Assembly (NCBI RefSeq): GCF_029962835.1
Contig: NC_080586.1
Coordinates: 69,813,001-69,877,000 of the forward strand
DNA: 64,000 bases
Direction: 5' to 3'
Source of the DNA: Magnolia sinica
Taxonomy: Eukaryota > Streptophyta > Magnoliopsida > Magnoliales > Magnoliaceae
Below the pieces are notes generated by a model, which saw only the letters and a list, made by a program, of their open reading frames with translations, was not told the origin of the DNA and did no database searches. Below, in pieces: positions 1 through 12,200 of the stretch. Position numbers and translations under genes: made by a program. Each line of letters starts with the position of its first letter. The first letter of the stretch is position 1.

Positions 1-573
1 TTTCAAAAATTACGGAAGTATCAACTGTATGAAACCAACAATTTTAATACAGTTTCCAAAACGTCCTAAAATTAACCCCCTTTAAGTTTTTATTTATTTA
101 TTTATTTTTATATGAAATTAGACTCATCAAATTTCAATTTATCTTTTAAATCACTTCAATTGGAGTTATAAAATAAAAAATATGAATTTTTGAAGTCAAT
201 TAATCGAAACTGTCAGTTGCTGAACACTGCTGCAATGCTGAACAGAGGAGTGGCGGTGGCACCGCCGGGGACCGTCTAGAAACTTATTATTATTATTATT
301 ATTATTGCAGTGGCACTGCTAGAGTTGACTCAAGTTCTAAAAATTTTAAATTTCAACTCTTTTAGATAAATTTGTTAGGCCCCACATCACTCATTTTGAT
401 TCTAAATACACGTGAATGCATGCACAAATATGCACTTAAATTGACAAATCAAAAGTTTACATAAAATGAGATGAAACAACAAATGGACGACAAGGATAAA
501 AGACATACATAATGGTAGATCTCACAAAGCAGTGTCCAGTGAGTAGGCAATATCCATCCGTATGTTTAACGCT
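1..573. other. Non-coding, no gene seen
   Basis: AT-rich sequence with no convincing coding potential. It holds an (ATT)n microsatellite at about 284-306 next to a GC-rich patch (about 240-275) whose GGTGGCACCGCC wording recalls the hairpin at 30.5 kb. Confidence 0.5.
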
Positions 574-720
574 GAGAAATTTACGACTGTACGACCCATT
601 TATGGCCCATTTAGGAGACTAAGCCCACCTCATTTTCCCTTGCGAGAATACGCCCCAGCTGTACGGACACCTTTCCAAAGGTCGAAAATGCCCCTCCTTT
701 TCCTTCAAGCGGATAGGTGG
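574..720 (+). repeat. MULE terminal-repeat relic
   Basis: The first 17 bases, GAGAAATTTACGACTGT, are identical to the outer end of the terminal inverted repeat of the large MULE at 22184. Further in, CGAAAATGCCCCTCC resembles the inner part of that repeat. I see no matching opposite end nearby, so this is either a decayed non-autonomous relative or a single surviving end. Confidence 0.45.
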
Positions 721-1310
721 TGCTCGACACTCCTTGAAAAAAATCCTAGCTTTTTTTCCTTTTTTCTCTCTCTGATCGTTCATCCTACCCGTAGATTACC
801 AATTTCTGATCACTTCTCCCCCCTGTGACTGTCCACTGAAGCAGTAAAACCCTTCTTTTACCGCTTCCTTCTTTCCCCTTTATCTGGTCGAGAATACACA
901 CCTCACAGACGTCCTTTTCGACTTTTTTGAGCCTAAGATAAGACAAAATATGGTCCCCCTAACTAAGAAGCCTCGAATGGCAGGCATATTGAAATCCCTG
1001 CTTTCGTTTTTTCGACCCCACTGTATATTTTACTATATATGCGCACCGTCCACAATCCATTTTCAATTTTTAAAAATATTAAGCTTTGTTTGGGTGGACC
1101 CCACTGTATATTATAGTATATATGCGCACGGTCCCCAATCCAATTTCATTTTTTAAAAATGCTTAATGGTATGGCATGTCCTGATAAATGAGCGAAATCA
1201 GGACTGAAATGGCCCACATTGAGAGTTGTTTAAACAAAGAATGAAATTAGATATGAAACTAAATGAAGAGCATGAAAGTGACTGAGCACCGACTGAGTTA
1301 ACAGACCGAG
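721..1310. other. Non-coding, no gene seen
   Basis: Short open frames here have no recognisable similarity. A motif (CCCCACTGTATATT..TATATGCGCAC) occurs twice about 90 bp apart, at 1015 and 1100, as a small local duplication. Confidence 0.4.
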
Positions 1311-1590
1311 GACCCACTGAGTTTTATTTGTCATCCAACCTGTTGATTAGATCACAGAGACTTGGATGAAGGATTAACATAAATATCAGCTTCATTCAAA
1401 ACTTCTATGACCCCCAAGAAGTGGTGGTTGTTTCCTGTGGTGTGGTCCACCTGAGATTTGGATCTGACTCATTTTTTAGTTCATGCCATAAAATGATCTG
1501 GCAAATGGATGCACGGTGTAGATAAAACACATACATCATGGTGAGGCCCACAGAACACCTACTAGCTATCGGCTGCGTCAGTAGGCCATC
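1311..1590. repeat. MITE fragment (GGACGGTGTGGAT superfamily)
   Basis: The order of words (ATTTGTCATCCAACCTGTTG, TTTCCTGTGGTGTGGTCCAC, CATACATCATGGTGAGGCCC) matches the right-hand two thirds of the complete MITE at 7348-7807. The left terminus is missing. Confidence 0.6.
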
Positions 1591-1599
1591 CATGTCCCA

Positions 1600-2790
1600 G
1601 CAACTTCTTATGTTGAAGCACTTTAGCAATGAATTTATAGAGACTCCCAATAAGAAACCACTTCAGCACACTCCTTTGTAATCAACATAACAAAAGTCAC
1701 TCCAGCCGATTTACTGATGAACCCATTTTCAAAGCAGTCTCTGAGTGCCACCATGAGATTGTCTTTCATGATTTCTCAACAGTGTCGGGACTCGGGAGAA
1801 TAGAATCGGAAACCCATCTGGACCCAGGGGCGATCACCTTTGGCTTGGAATATAACTTCTTTGACTTCCTCCTCGAAGAATCTTTCAAGAATATTAGCTT
1901 GATCCTCTTATATAACCTTGAATTGTAATCCTTCCAGCAGATGCCCGCGAGGAAAGTCTTCCAAGAAAAGATCTTTAAAATAATTACAGAAACAAGCACA
2001 TACCTCTTCTTTAGATGTGTACTGTGGAGATCTTACCCCTTAGATTGATGGAAGAGACATTAATAGTCCTAGCATTTGCCAATTTATGAAAATGAGTTGT
2101 ATTGCCATCACCTTTATCCATTTATCCCTGGATAGCTGCTTTGAATGAATATCCTCCCTTTTCAAGATAGAATTTAGAGTATCTAAATACTTCATCAGGG
2201 CGCCTCTGTCTGGAGTTAGTCGACCTAGTTCCTCTTCTTCTTTTTCCAGCTTCAACAATTCTTTCTGCAGATTTATCTTGGACTCTCTTTCAACCTAGCT
2301 CCTCTTCTTCTTTTTCCAGCTTCAACAATTCTTTCTGCAGATTTATCTTGTACTCTCTTTCGCCGTCAAACTCAGCCTTACTGCAAGTTTTGAGCTTGCC
2401 CTTTGACAAATGGAGCTTTTAGCAGAATTGAAAGACAGCCTTCCCATGAACTCAAAAATGCCTCTGATCATATCTAATAACTGAGGCTGATCCATCCACA
2501 TGTTTTCAAATCTGAATGATTTGGGACCCCAAGATTCCATCTTTGAGGACAAGCAGATTTGATTATGTTCAGACAATCTCCTAGGAAGTGTATTCAGATT
2601 AGCTTCAGGAAAGACCTCCTCCCATGAAGTCAAGACCAAAAACCTGTAGAGTCTACACATGACAGGGTCTTGATGCTTGTTCGACCTAGTGAACTTAGAT
2701 CCATTCATAGGCAAGTCAATGATCTCCCACTGCTCAATGAAGTTATTGAATCCTGCATGCTTCTCGTAATTATGGATCAAGTATTTAATT
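1600..2790 (-). pseudogene. Decayed LINE ORF2 fragment
   Basis: This is a relic of an L1-type LINE on the minus strand. Reading down from 2790, the broken frames give the end of the endonuclease domain (EQWEIIDLPMNGSKFT, then WGPKSFRFENMW), the linker (KWIKVMA, where relatives read KWLKEGD), and the start of the reverse transcriptase (KDNLMVALRDCFENGF, then LIGSLYKFIAKVL). It contains many stops and frameshifts and ends against a MITE fragment at about 1590. No complete reverse-transcriptase core is present. The assignment rests on motif order, which is typical of plant L1 elements. Confidence 0.75.
2223..2362. repeat. 70-bp tandem duplication inside the LINE relic
   Basis: The stretch starting CCTAGTTCCTCTTCTTC is repeated exactly 70 bp later with only a few differences. 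It adds to the damage of the LINE frame. Confidence 0.85.
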
Positions 2791-2808
2791 ACATATATAC
2801 ATAATTGC

Positions 2809-2987
2809 CTGGGGTTTGGGCGAATGGCCAGCGTCATGGGTTTGCTCCTCACAGATGCAAGTTCGATTCCCCTCCCAGTACTTTACACGATGCACATGGT
2901 TTGCGGGTGATTGCTTGCATCCGCAGGGATTAGTCTCCCCTTAAAAAAGGAGCAGGGACACCCCGTCGTCATAAAAAAATACTAATA
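2809..2987 (+). mobile_element. Probable tRNA-derived SINE
   Basis: A 179-bp insertion is flanked by the direct repeat ATAATTGC (2801-2808 and 2988-2995). Inside is GCAAGTTCGATTCCCC, a good match to a pol III B box, and the right end is A-rich. A clear A box is harder to see. The direct repeat plus the B box support a SINE; the family is not known to me. Confidence 0.55.
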
Positions 2988-2995
2988 ATAATTGC

Positions 2996-3694
2996 ATATG
3001 CAAAAACATTTTAATTGGATATATATATATATATATATAAAACTTTTAACCTTTTTTAAAGATAATATATCCACACATGTATACATGCATAAATAGCCAT
3101 TCCTTCATTCCATTTCATTAAAATGGAACCATATTAAACCCGAACTTTTCATTCTCCATATTTTTGGTGTTCCTTTTTTTTTTTTTCCTTACAGTCTTTC
3201 TAATGATCGAGACTGAATTAGATGTGGACATTTCCCGTACTTTAAAAAAAATATTAAATAAAAATAAATAAATAAAAAATCTTTACTTGCCATACAATGT
3301 TTTGCTAACTCTCGAGGCATGAGCTACAGTGTTCAGAAACATTCGTGCACTCAAATATAGAAAGCACACAGCAAAGTATTAAATCAAGCACCATGTAATT
3401 AGAGAAATCATTATCACTAAGTATGATGATTAAGGTAAACCATTACATTAATGTTTACACCCAGAGACAAATGCATAATTCTGCTTACCATTGACCTGGA
3501 CAAATGCATGGATATGATATAGAAATGTACTTGACAATGTGGGCCCAATGCATGCCAATGGCATACATGCATGTGCACATGTACAGAAATGACCATGGAT
3601 GCTTGCAAATAAGAGTGTGCAGTACAATGAAGTACAAGCGAGCAATTTTTCTAATGATGATATAAATAATCATAGTTGAGCCATCACAAAAAGC
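2996..3694. other. 3' flank of the PhzF gene, non-coding
   Basis: It contains a (TA)n microsatellite at about 3019-3037, poly-T tracts and AT-rich DNA. The overlapping short frames at 3417-3673 are three readings of the same CATGCATG-rich stretch and have no family resemblance. The 3' UTR of the minus-strand PhzF gene should lie here. Confidence 0.5.
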
Positions 3695-3802
3695 CTAAAC
3701 CAAAAGAGAACCTGTCATGACAATAACAGCTTCACCTCGGATGAGTACTCGATGTGTCTCCTCTTCTAGATGGAGGTCTAATCTTCCACCCCGTGGAGAT
3801 GC
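3695..3802 (-). CDS. PhzF-like gene, exon 6
   Basis: A CAG acceptor is followed by ASPRGGRLDLHL, then VLIRGEAVIVMTGSLLV and the stop TAG. Confidence 0.92.
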   Translation of the reverse strand, partial: ASPRGGRLDLHLEEETHRVLIRGEAVIVMTGSLLV

Positions 3803-3882
3803 CTGGTTCAAGTATACATTTGGGTGAGAATACAATGAATGAATGAATGTGTGTGTCTCTATATATATATATATATAGATAT

Positions 3883-3931
<49 letters not shown>

Positions 3932-6208
3932 CATGTAGGCAATAAGATCATGTTTTCCCAACTTTTTACTCCAGTAAGGTGCTAGTGCACAATGTGCGCT
4001 CCCACAAACGGGATCCTGAAAGAAGCAAAAGTAATTTAAAACGGAAGTTTAGAGATGGTGATGGTTGTGAAGATTTTCTTCATGAATTATGTTATTGTTA
4101 ATGACTATGGACGTGGGCTGGATGACTATACGACCAACCTAGATGAATGTAACAAGGGATAAGGGGCCATACCCATACAGTGGTATGGCTTACCTAGTCT
4201 TAAGTTTTTATCCATGTGTCCCTTATGTAATCTATTAGGTGTACTTAATATACACATGCATTTTGTAAGTTAGGGCGTGTTTGGATTTCACAATTCCATG
4301 GTAAAGTAATGCAAGTTTGTAATGATTACTTACCATAAAAATTTCTGGGGGTGGGTCTGATGGGGACATCACGCGCACACGCGCACGCACGCCGCCCCTA
4401 CGCACCTACGGAAGGAAAGGGAGGGCCCCACCGTCGATCTGGCTCGATGACGACGTCCAGGGAGGGCCTCCTAGTTAGAAGACGGAGTTTTGGTTCATTA
4501 GAGTGGGCCCGATAATCAAGTAAAGCCCATCATGGGAACTCATGATCGGGGCCCACTAGTCGGATTGATTTCATATTTTAGTTTTTTATTATTTATGTTA
4601 CTTAGAATATCATGAACGCTTTAGATTTCTTTGATTAGTTTTTATTTTGGTTTACTTAATCACTAAGTAATAGGTTGCGCACATGGCGCGAGTTTTGGGG
4701 TATAGGGTTTTCCTATAAATAGGCACCCGTTGTAGTTCTTTTGATTTATTGAAGTTTAATAAAAAAATTCTTGCAAGTTTTTTCCTACTCTCTGAGTTTC
4801 TGAGTTGTGGAAATTTTCAAGTGGGTGTGAAGCCCTCCCTTTTCTCACCCTAGGGTTCCTTGAGTTGGAATTGGTGAATCTCTTAGATTAGGGACTGGTT
4901 ACTGTGCATGTGTGGATGATTTGTATTTCCCTTTAAGCATCGTTTGGTCCATAATTTTACTGATCTAGTCCTAGCTTGTGTAGGCCTGGACCCGCACTGA
5001 TTCCCCTAGCTTGAATGTTTGAACTTTTGTGTAGGATGTGGAATTTTTATGTTATTGTTTCTGAATTAGTATGATCTAAGCCTGAAATCTTGCATATCAT
5101 ATTTAAATTTCATGTCCTGCATCAGGGTCAATTACAATCGTTGACTTTGGAGGTGAGCTGTTTGCATGCAGATGAATTTATAAGTAATTACGGTTGACCG
5201 TGTGATTATCTGTTTGGCTAAAGAAGGAATTACAGCCATTACATATGAATACGTTTCGGTGCTCCTCAACCACTCATCTTTTGTGCTACTTTCATGTCGA
5301 CCAAATCCAATGTCCATCAAAGGCTGAAACCCTTTCCAGACTTTGAGGGCCATGCACCATCTCAAAGCTATGACAGTGTACAAAGACATACAGTGGGCCC
5401 AACTTTCATCGGACCAAAGTCAATGTGATCTGTATTATGTGATGTTGTTCTATATTTAACTGAACCTCCACAACCGAACCAAAAATTGATGAAGTTTGGG
5501 AAGATTATGATTGAGATAGTTGATAGGCAAGCATTTGGAGGAGGCAAATTGTGGCATACAAGTTTGAGAAATAAAGTTTAAATTTTTTGTCCTTCAAGCA
5601 ACTGCAGTCCCAATGGAAAGAGTTCAAAAACTAACCTCCATCTATTGCTCATTTCCATTGCAAGGTAAACAGGACAACAATTTGGTGATGATCATCTTCC
5701 CATAAAACATTTCTCTCATGTTGCCATTAGGGAAGTAGAATAGCTGTTATCGGCAGGATACATGATGCATGTGTAGACATTTTTGACAGATGCATGTTGT
5801 AAGAACATGGTAAGAAAGGGACAACAGTTTCATTTCGGGGGTTATTGGGGACATGCAAAACATGGGGAAAAAAAACGAATCATAAGAATTGTGAATGCAA
5901 CATATCAATGGCGGGAGTGTTACCTGATGAATCTAGTAAGAAGGCAAGAGTAGTTGTATTCAATAGGTAAGACTCCCGCCAATGACATGTTGCATTCACA
6001 ATTCTTATGTTTTGTTTTTTTTGCATAAGGGAAGAGAAGAGGGGCGTGTAGCCCCAATTCACTCACTCACTCACTCTCTCTCTCCCTCATCTTTTTTTTT
6101 TTTTTTTTTTGTTTTCCTATTTCCTTCAAGGTATTCCGTAATGCTAGTGGTGGCCATAACAGCCACCACCGTTACCGTTAGGATACGGGCTGTAACAGCC
6201 ATTACACA

Positions 6209-6257
<49 letters not shown>

Positions 6258-9200
6258 AATATGAAAAAAAAAAACCCTATATCGGCACCATAACAGTCTG
6301 TTACGGCCGTTACGGGGGGCGTAACAGGCCATTACAGGTCATTTTTCTGTAACGGTCGTTATGACCTCATAACGCGTAACGGTGGCCAGCGTTACTTAAA
6401 CAATTTTGCATACTTGATTTCCATTTACTTCTACATAAATATACAATTATGATTAGTTTTCAAGTTGAAAATAGCCTTTTCTTATGAGGGAATATGAGAT
6501 AATGTAGAAAGCTGTGAAGATATTTCCCATCTGATTATTTTATTAACTTCATAGAACCTTCATACTCTTGTTTTTGTTTTGTTTTGTTTTGTAATTTCTT
6601 ATCGTTCTTCTTTTCTTTATTGATTATTTCTTATCACTTTCCTAGTAAGTACGACAACCTTCTGCAGCTTTTGGGATCTATCTTTTTTTATACTTTAGCT
6701 CAGTGAGTACTTTGGGATCTAGTATATTGCGAGTGAGTAAAGAAGTCAATGTAGGGAAAGGTGTTTTGCCATTTAGATGTGGAAATTGAATTGCTTACCA
6801 ACTACTCACATTCGAAATCATGCAAGGAATTAGAGCTGGGCATCGGACCGAGTCGAATTGGATTGGGCCCAACCCGATTCGGTTCGAAATTTGCAGGGTC
6901 AAACCCGAACTCGATCCGATCCGGTACCGATTCCGGGCCATCTTAGTCGATCCGATCCGATCTTCTGCCGCCCTGAACCGATCCGAGTCCGACTCAGTCA
7001 AGAAAATCGAGTCGGATCGGATTGGACAAGGTTCGAATCATTCATTTTTTCCAACGGTGTGAAAATTATTATTCTCATTGTTTCCTATTGTGTGATCTAC
7101 TTGATTATTGGATATACTTAAAATTTAGTATCAACCCCTAAATTGATATGGAAAAACTGATGGACAGTGTGGATAAACCAAAAAATTCAAGACGGGCCCT
7201 GCATAGTTTACTCAGTAGGATAAAACCGTAAAGCTCACGCCAGCTACATAGCTTCTTGAAGAAGCTTATACCTGCAACATGACTTCCTGAAGAAGCTTCA
7301 AGTCACGTGCTCGAAGACAAGCACTCTCTGGAAATAAGATTGAGTATCGTACTGAGTAAACTCATTTGGGCCCACCTTGAATGTATGCGGTTTATCCAAT
7401 CCGTCCATACGTTGTTTCAGCTAATTTTATACGTTGAGCCTAAAATTGAAGCATATACAAAGCTCAAGTGAACCAAACCACTGGAAACAGTGGGAATAAT
7501 GATTTCGACCGTTGAAATCTTTCTAGTGCCCACAGTGATATTTATTTGTCATCCAACATGTTCATAAGATCAAAAATACTTGGATGAAGGGAAAGATAAA
7601 ATATCAGCTTGATCCAAAACTTCGGTGGCCCCTAGAAATTTTCAATGGCAGACACTCATTTCACACTATTTCCTGTGGTGTGGTCTATTTGATCTTTGGA
7701 TATACTTTATTTTTGGCATATGGAAATGAAATTAACTTTTAAAATGGATGGACGGTGTGGATCAAATAGATAAATCACGGTGGATCCCACAGAGTTTACT
7801 CAGTACGCTTAGCATATTGAGTTACTCAGTACGCAATCCACTTCCCACTCTCTGACCTCTGTAGCTACTAGCTAGCTAACACCAGCTATACAGGCAGTTG
7901 CTCTAGGTATGTGTCACTCGAAGACGAGCACTGACGCACCTCGAGCTCTTAGTTTTACAAACAGTTCAAAGGAGATCAAAGTTACATGAGCCTTACAGTG
8001 ATGTATTTATTATATCTACACCGTTCATCTATTTTCAGAGATCATTTTAGAGCATTATCCAATAAATGAATCATATCCAAAGATCATATGGACCACACCA
8101 TAAATAGAAGCGGAGATAATGATTTTCACCGTTAAAAAATTTGTAGGATCCACCTACTAATATGAGATATAGGGAGGGGTAAACTTGTAATTTACTAGTT
8201 ACTACACCCGGTGCGGTCCGGATCGAATCGGATCGGATCCAAACGGATCAGATTTCGGTTCGGTTCGGTCGGATTTGCTACTTACCCGAATCCGATCCGA
8301 TTGTCGTTCGGATCTAACCGCTCCTACCCGAACCTACTGATCCAGGCTATTGGTTCTGTTCAAATCGGGGTGGATTGGGTCGGATCGGGTCCATTTCGTC
8401 CACCTCTACAAGGAATCCTATATCATCATCATAATCGTGTCCCAGCTATTGGGATTAGCTTTAGGAATCCTGTTTTGTCAAACACTCCTAAGGACCCTCA
8501 CCAATCATCCCTATCTGTTTGTGAGTGGAATCCTGCTCGCAAATATAAAATCTATGGGAGACAAGGAACTGAAACAATGTTAAATAGATGAATGAAGATG
8601 CCTTACAAAAGGGAAATGTTGGTCTAGAAATGCCCTTAATGCCCTTTATGGGTGGATAACGTTGATTCTTCATAATGTGTTCCAAGAGCATATCTAGGAT
8701 GTGAAGATATGATGATGGTGGTAATGGTGCTGCTGCTGTTGCTGATGATGATGATGTGTTTGGAAAATCAACATTTTCTTGCCAAGTTATAGTTGTTTGA
8801 AATGATTCAATCAAGTAAGCCCCTAACAAACCTATCGGTAGACAGATATCTATTTTATTATTTTTATCATCATAGGTAGATAGATATTTAGATGTACTAT
8901 AGTATTATTAATTAATAATATCCATTGATCAAGAGAATCAACACATTAGCAATGATCACAGATATCAGCTCCATAACAGAAGTTGCATGGTTTAACCTAA
9001 AATAATGGCATATTACCTCATTGACGCCCAACTTTGGACAGAAGAAACGAGTAAAAAAATCAAATCCAGATCCATCAGGAGCCAGTCCTGTAATGATAAC
9101 CCCGCTTGCAGCACATTCCCGTAGCTCATCAAACTGGGGTTGGAGATCAGCAACAGCCTTTCCTGATGGCAGCTCCACCTATAAAAAAAGGATGAGATTC

Positions 9201-12200
9201 ATCTTATGATGACAGATCAAAGAAAGCCTCCACAAATGAATTCAGAAGATTACCAATCGAAGTTGTGCTCCAACAACACACAAAGGGAAAAAAAGGGGGG
9301 TCTTTCTTTTCCTATTAAGTGTACCGCAAAAACATTATTTCAAGAAACTACTAAAATCATCCTTCAAATTGCATTCAGGAAATGGAGACAGCTCTAACTT
9401 TATGTTGGGTAATTTAGCCTTTTCCAAGCAGATTCTTTGGTGTAACCCCATTGAAAAGTTATTACTGCAATAACAAAATGCACTTTGTATGATGGTTCTC
9501 AAACTTGCAGACTCAACTGGAGACTTAGCCAAGTGAACTCGAAGCAAGTTGATTTTGAGCTGAGTCTCTAGGAAACTCAAACGCAAGGTTGACTTGTTCC
9601 GGAGTGGACAAGACTCGTCGAGTCGGCTTGACTATTCAGCTGACTTGACATAACTCGGCATGACTCAAACCAAGTCACTCACCCAGTCAGCAGCCTTTAT
9701 AATAATAAAAATAAAATGGCAGAGAAGAAGATTTGAATCCACAACAGTCTTTGAAAGTGCAATTCTGTTGCCAGCTTTCCACAAGCTGAAGTCATGGTTC
9801 ACTTTGGATTTTTTTTTTTTTTTTTCATATTATACATTCTAGCGATTCTAAATTTTTACCAACCCTTCTAGTATTCTTCATTTTTATATAGTATAATATC
9901 AAGTTGAGTCAAGTCGATTTACGACTGTTTCGAGTCTTCAAGTCGACCCGACCCGACTCGACATCTAGTTGAGTCGAGTTTTCAGGTTTTTGAACTATGC
10001 TTTATTATGTACACACAACGCTAAATAAAAGAGGTTTTTTAAACACCTTAACATGGTATGATGTTTCCTTTTCTTTTGATACATCATAGGGTATGGTTTG
10101 TTGCAGAAGATGCCTGCTTATACTCGGAGGAGTAGGATTGCCAGTGCTACTTTCCTCGTAAATGATCATATATGCAATGTGGCTTATGGGACAGAAGCAA
10201 GCGTTAATCAGGTGGGGCCCAGCATGTATGAGCTGTAGCCTGAAATAAAGATCAGCTGAGTGGTTAGGTAGATCACATCAAGTGGACTGTTGGTCTAGGT
10301 ATGTGGCTAACATGATCGTAGAACAGCCTGATTTTCAGGCCATGACATGTACATGATAGGGTCTCACTTACAGAAGCTTGAGTCCCACACACATTGGTGC
10401 ATCTGTAAAGACTAAGACTCAGAATCCTTATCTCATAAGTAGCCTTTGTTTTTAACCTCACTTGCGCGAGTTTTTAATAAAATTTTGTTACCTCACAACT
10501 ATAAAAATAAATAAATAAATAAATAAAAACAGGTATAGGAGAAGAAACCGGAAGGAGGGCATACAATGACATCACCGTTGGTAGTTCTCTTTACATTCAG
10601 CATGGAAGCACCATTCAATGTTTGGGGAATTGATGGTATCTCTGTGGAATCGCAATCGACAAACGGGATTGTAGGAAAACCCAATTCAATAGAGAAGCGT
10701 TCTTCTTGTTTATCATTCGAAGACCTTAAGGTGTCTAATTGCTTAAACCTGTCAATCTTTTCAGCAGTCAGAAGTCCAGATTTTGTGAAGAATTCAATTC
10801 TGTTCGTTGCTGATAAACCAGATGTAAAAAGAAAATGTGCAGCTGCTAAGGTTGCATGACCACAAAGTTTGACCTGCAAATAAGAACAATGCATGATTCA
10901 ACATTAATGAATACAAAAACAATAAAAGAAATAGGGAACTGATTTGTCATATCCACATGCTATGATAGCTGCACTCTTTTTTCTGCTTTTAAGAATACAA
11001 TAGCTACAATTTTTTTTCTGGTCAGTACACTGTTACAACATTTTATGGTACTCCTAAAAGTAGAAAGGGCATGCCCACCAAAAAGTCTGCAAAGAAGTGC
11101 CTTTTCAGAAATGAGGCCGAATTCTCTATTTGTTCCCGACAAGGAACTTTCCTGTTCGGAACTTAGTTTGTGGATGCAGGGCCCATGGTTGCTCTATCCA
11201 ATCCATTGATCTGAGAGCCCCCATCATGGATGGACCATTCCCCCGAAATCTTGCAAATTGGAAGATCCTAGCCATCGATTCTTTGGCCTTTCCTCTATTG
11301 AATGTGGTCTGTTAATGCATTTCTTTTTAATCATGTATTTGCATGCCAACAACGAGAAGCTGAGAGAATATTCTGGGAATGGTCCATCCATGATGAGGGG
11401 TGCTAGATCAATGGCTTGGATAGACCACCCATCGCCTCACATCTACAAACTAGGTTCCAAACAGGGAAGTTCCTTGTTCAGAACAAATAGGGAACTCAAT
11501 CTCTTAAGAAATATATGAGAAATTTGAAGTCCCAAAAAAGGTAGCATTGCAAGATGAAATTCCCATAATTCCAAATTCTGCCCTGATCCACAAACTGCAA
11601 TTAGGTTGGATGCACCAAAAAAATGAGTGGTTACAAAGTAAAGCTGTTTCTCTCATGATTTTAGGGCCTGAGGGCAATTGGGAAACAGAGAAGAGTAACT
11701 CAAAATGCAAATTGGGTTAACTTTAAGAATCTGAAACCCATTCCAAAGTCCAACCTAATACTTATTCAAGCAGTAAATATGAGAAAACACAACTTTAAAA
11801 ATCCCCAAATGCTTCAACAGAATTGAAATGGATAGTTAATTGATACTTTTGGCTGTGTACGATGCATGATACAGAGGCACTTAGAAAAGGTACGCGTGGC
11901 TTATATTAACCCAAATTAAACAGATTAAATTGTGGAACCCACTGTCATTGAGGGCCCATTTGGACACACCCTTCAAAAGGGTGCTTCAAAAGGGTGTTTG
12001 AGGCCTAAATGCAGTTTTGATCTAAACGGCATTTCATGTCGTGTGTTTGGATACCCTTTGCAAACCCCTATCTCATCTTTGGCTCGACAAGATAGGCGTT
12101 GAAACACCTACTCGACAAAAACCAATCCGATGCTGAGTCGACCGAGAAAGCAGGCTGGAGAACCCCTTCCCTTGAAACCCCCTTTTTAGGAAGAGCGTCC

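Larger units (their letters stand above)
6831..8408. mobile_element. hAT-like non-autonomous element, 1578 bp
   Basis: The termini TAGAGCTGGGC (left) and the complement of GTCCACCTCTA (right) are inverted. A perfect 8-bp target duplication CAAGGAAT flanks it (6823-6830 and 8409-8416). Both ends are rich in GGATCGG/CCGATCC words (6840-7040, 8200-8400), the middle is AT-rich, and there is no transposase. The 8-bp duplication points to the hAT superfamily. It lies in PhzF intron 4 and carries a nested MITE. Confidence 0.85.

Noticed and set aside
2801-2995. Functional tRNA gene
   Set aside because: Only a B-box-like word; no cloverleaf can be drawn and the unit is bounded by a direct repeat, so a SINE is more likely.
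3417-3673. Three overlapping minus-strand frames rich in Cys/His/Met
   Set aside because: Three phases of one CATGCATG-rich stretch; no coding signature.
6795-7062. Arg/Ser/Pro-rich frames on both strands
   Set aside because: Readings of the GGATCGG-rich end of the hAT-like element.
10566-10859. Plus-strand frame of 97 codons
   Set aside because: Exact shadow of PhzF exon 3 on the opposite strand.
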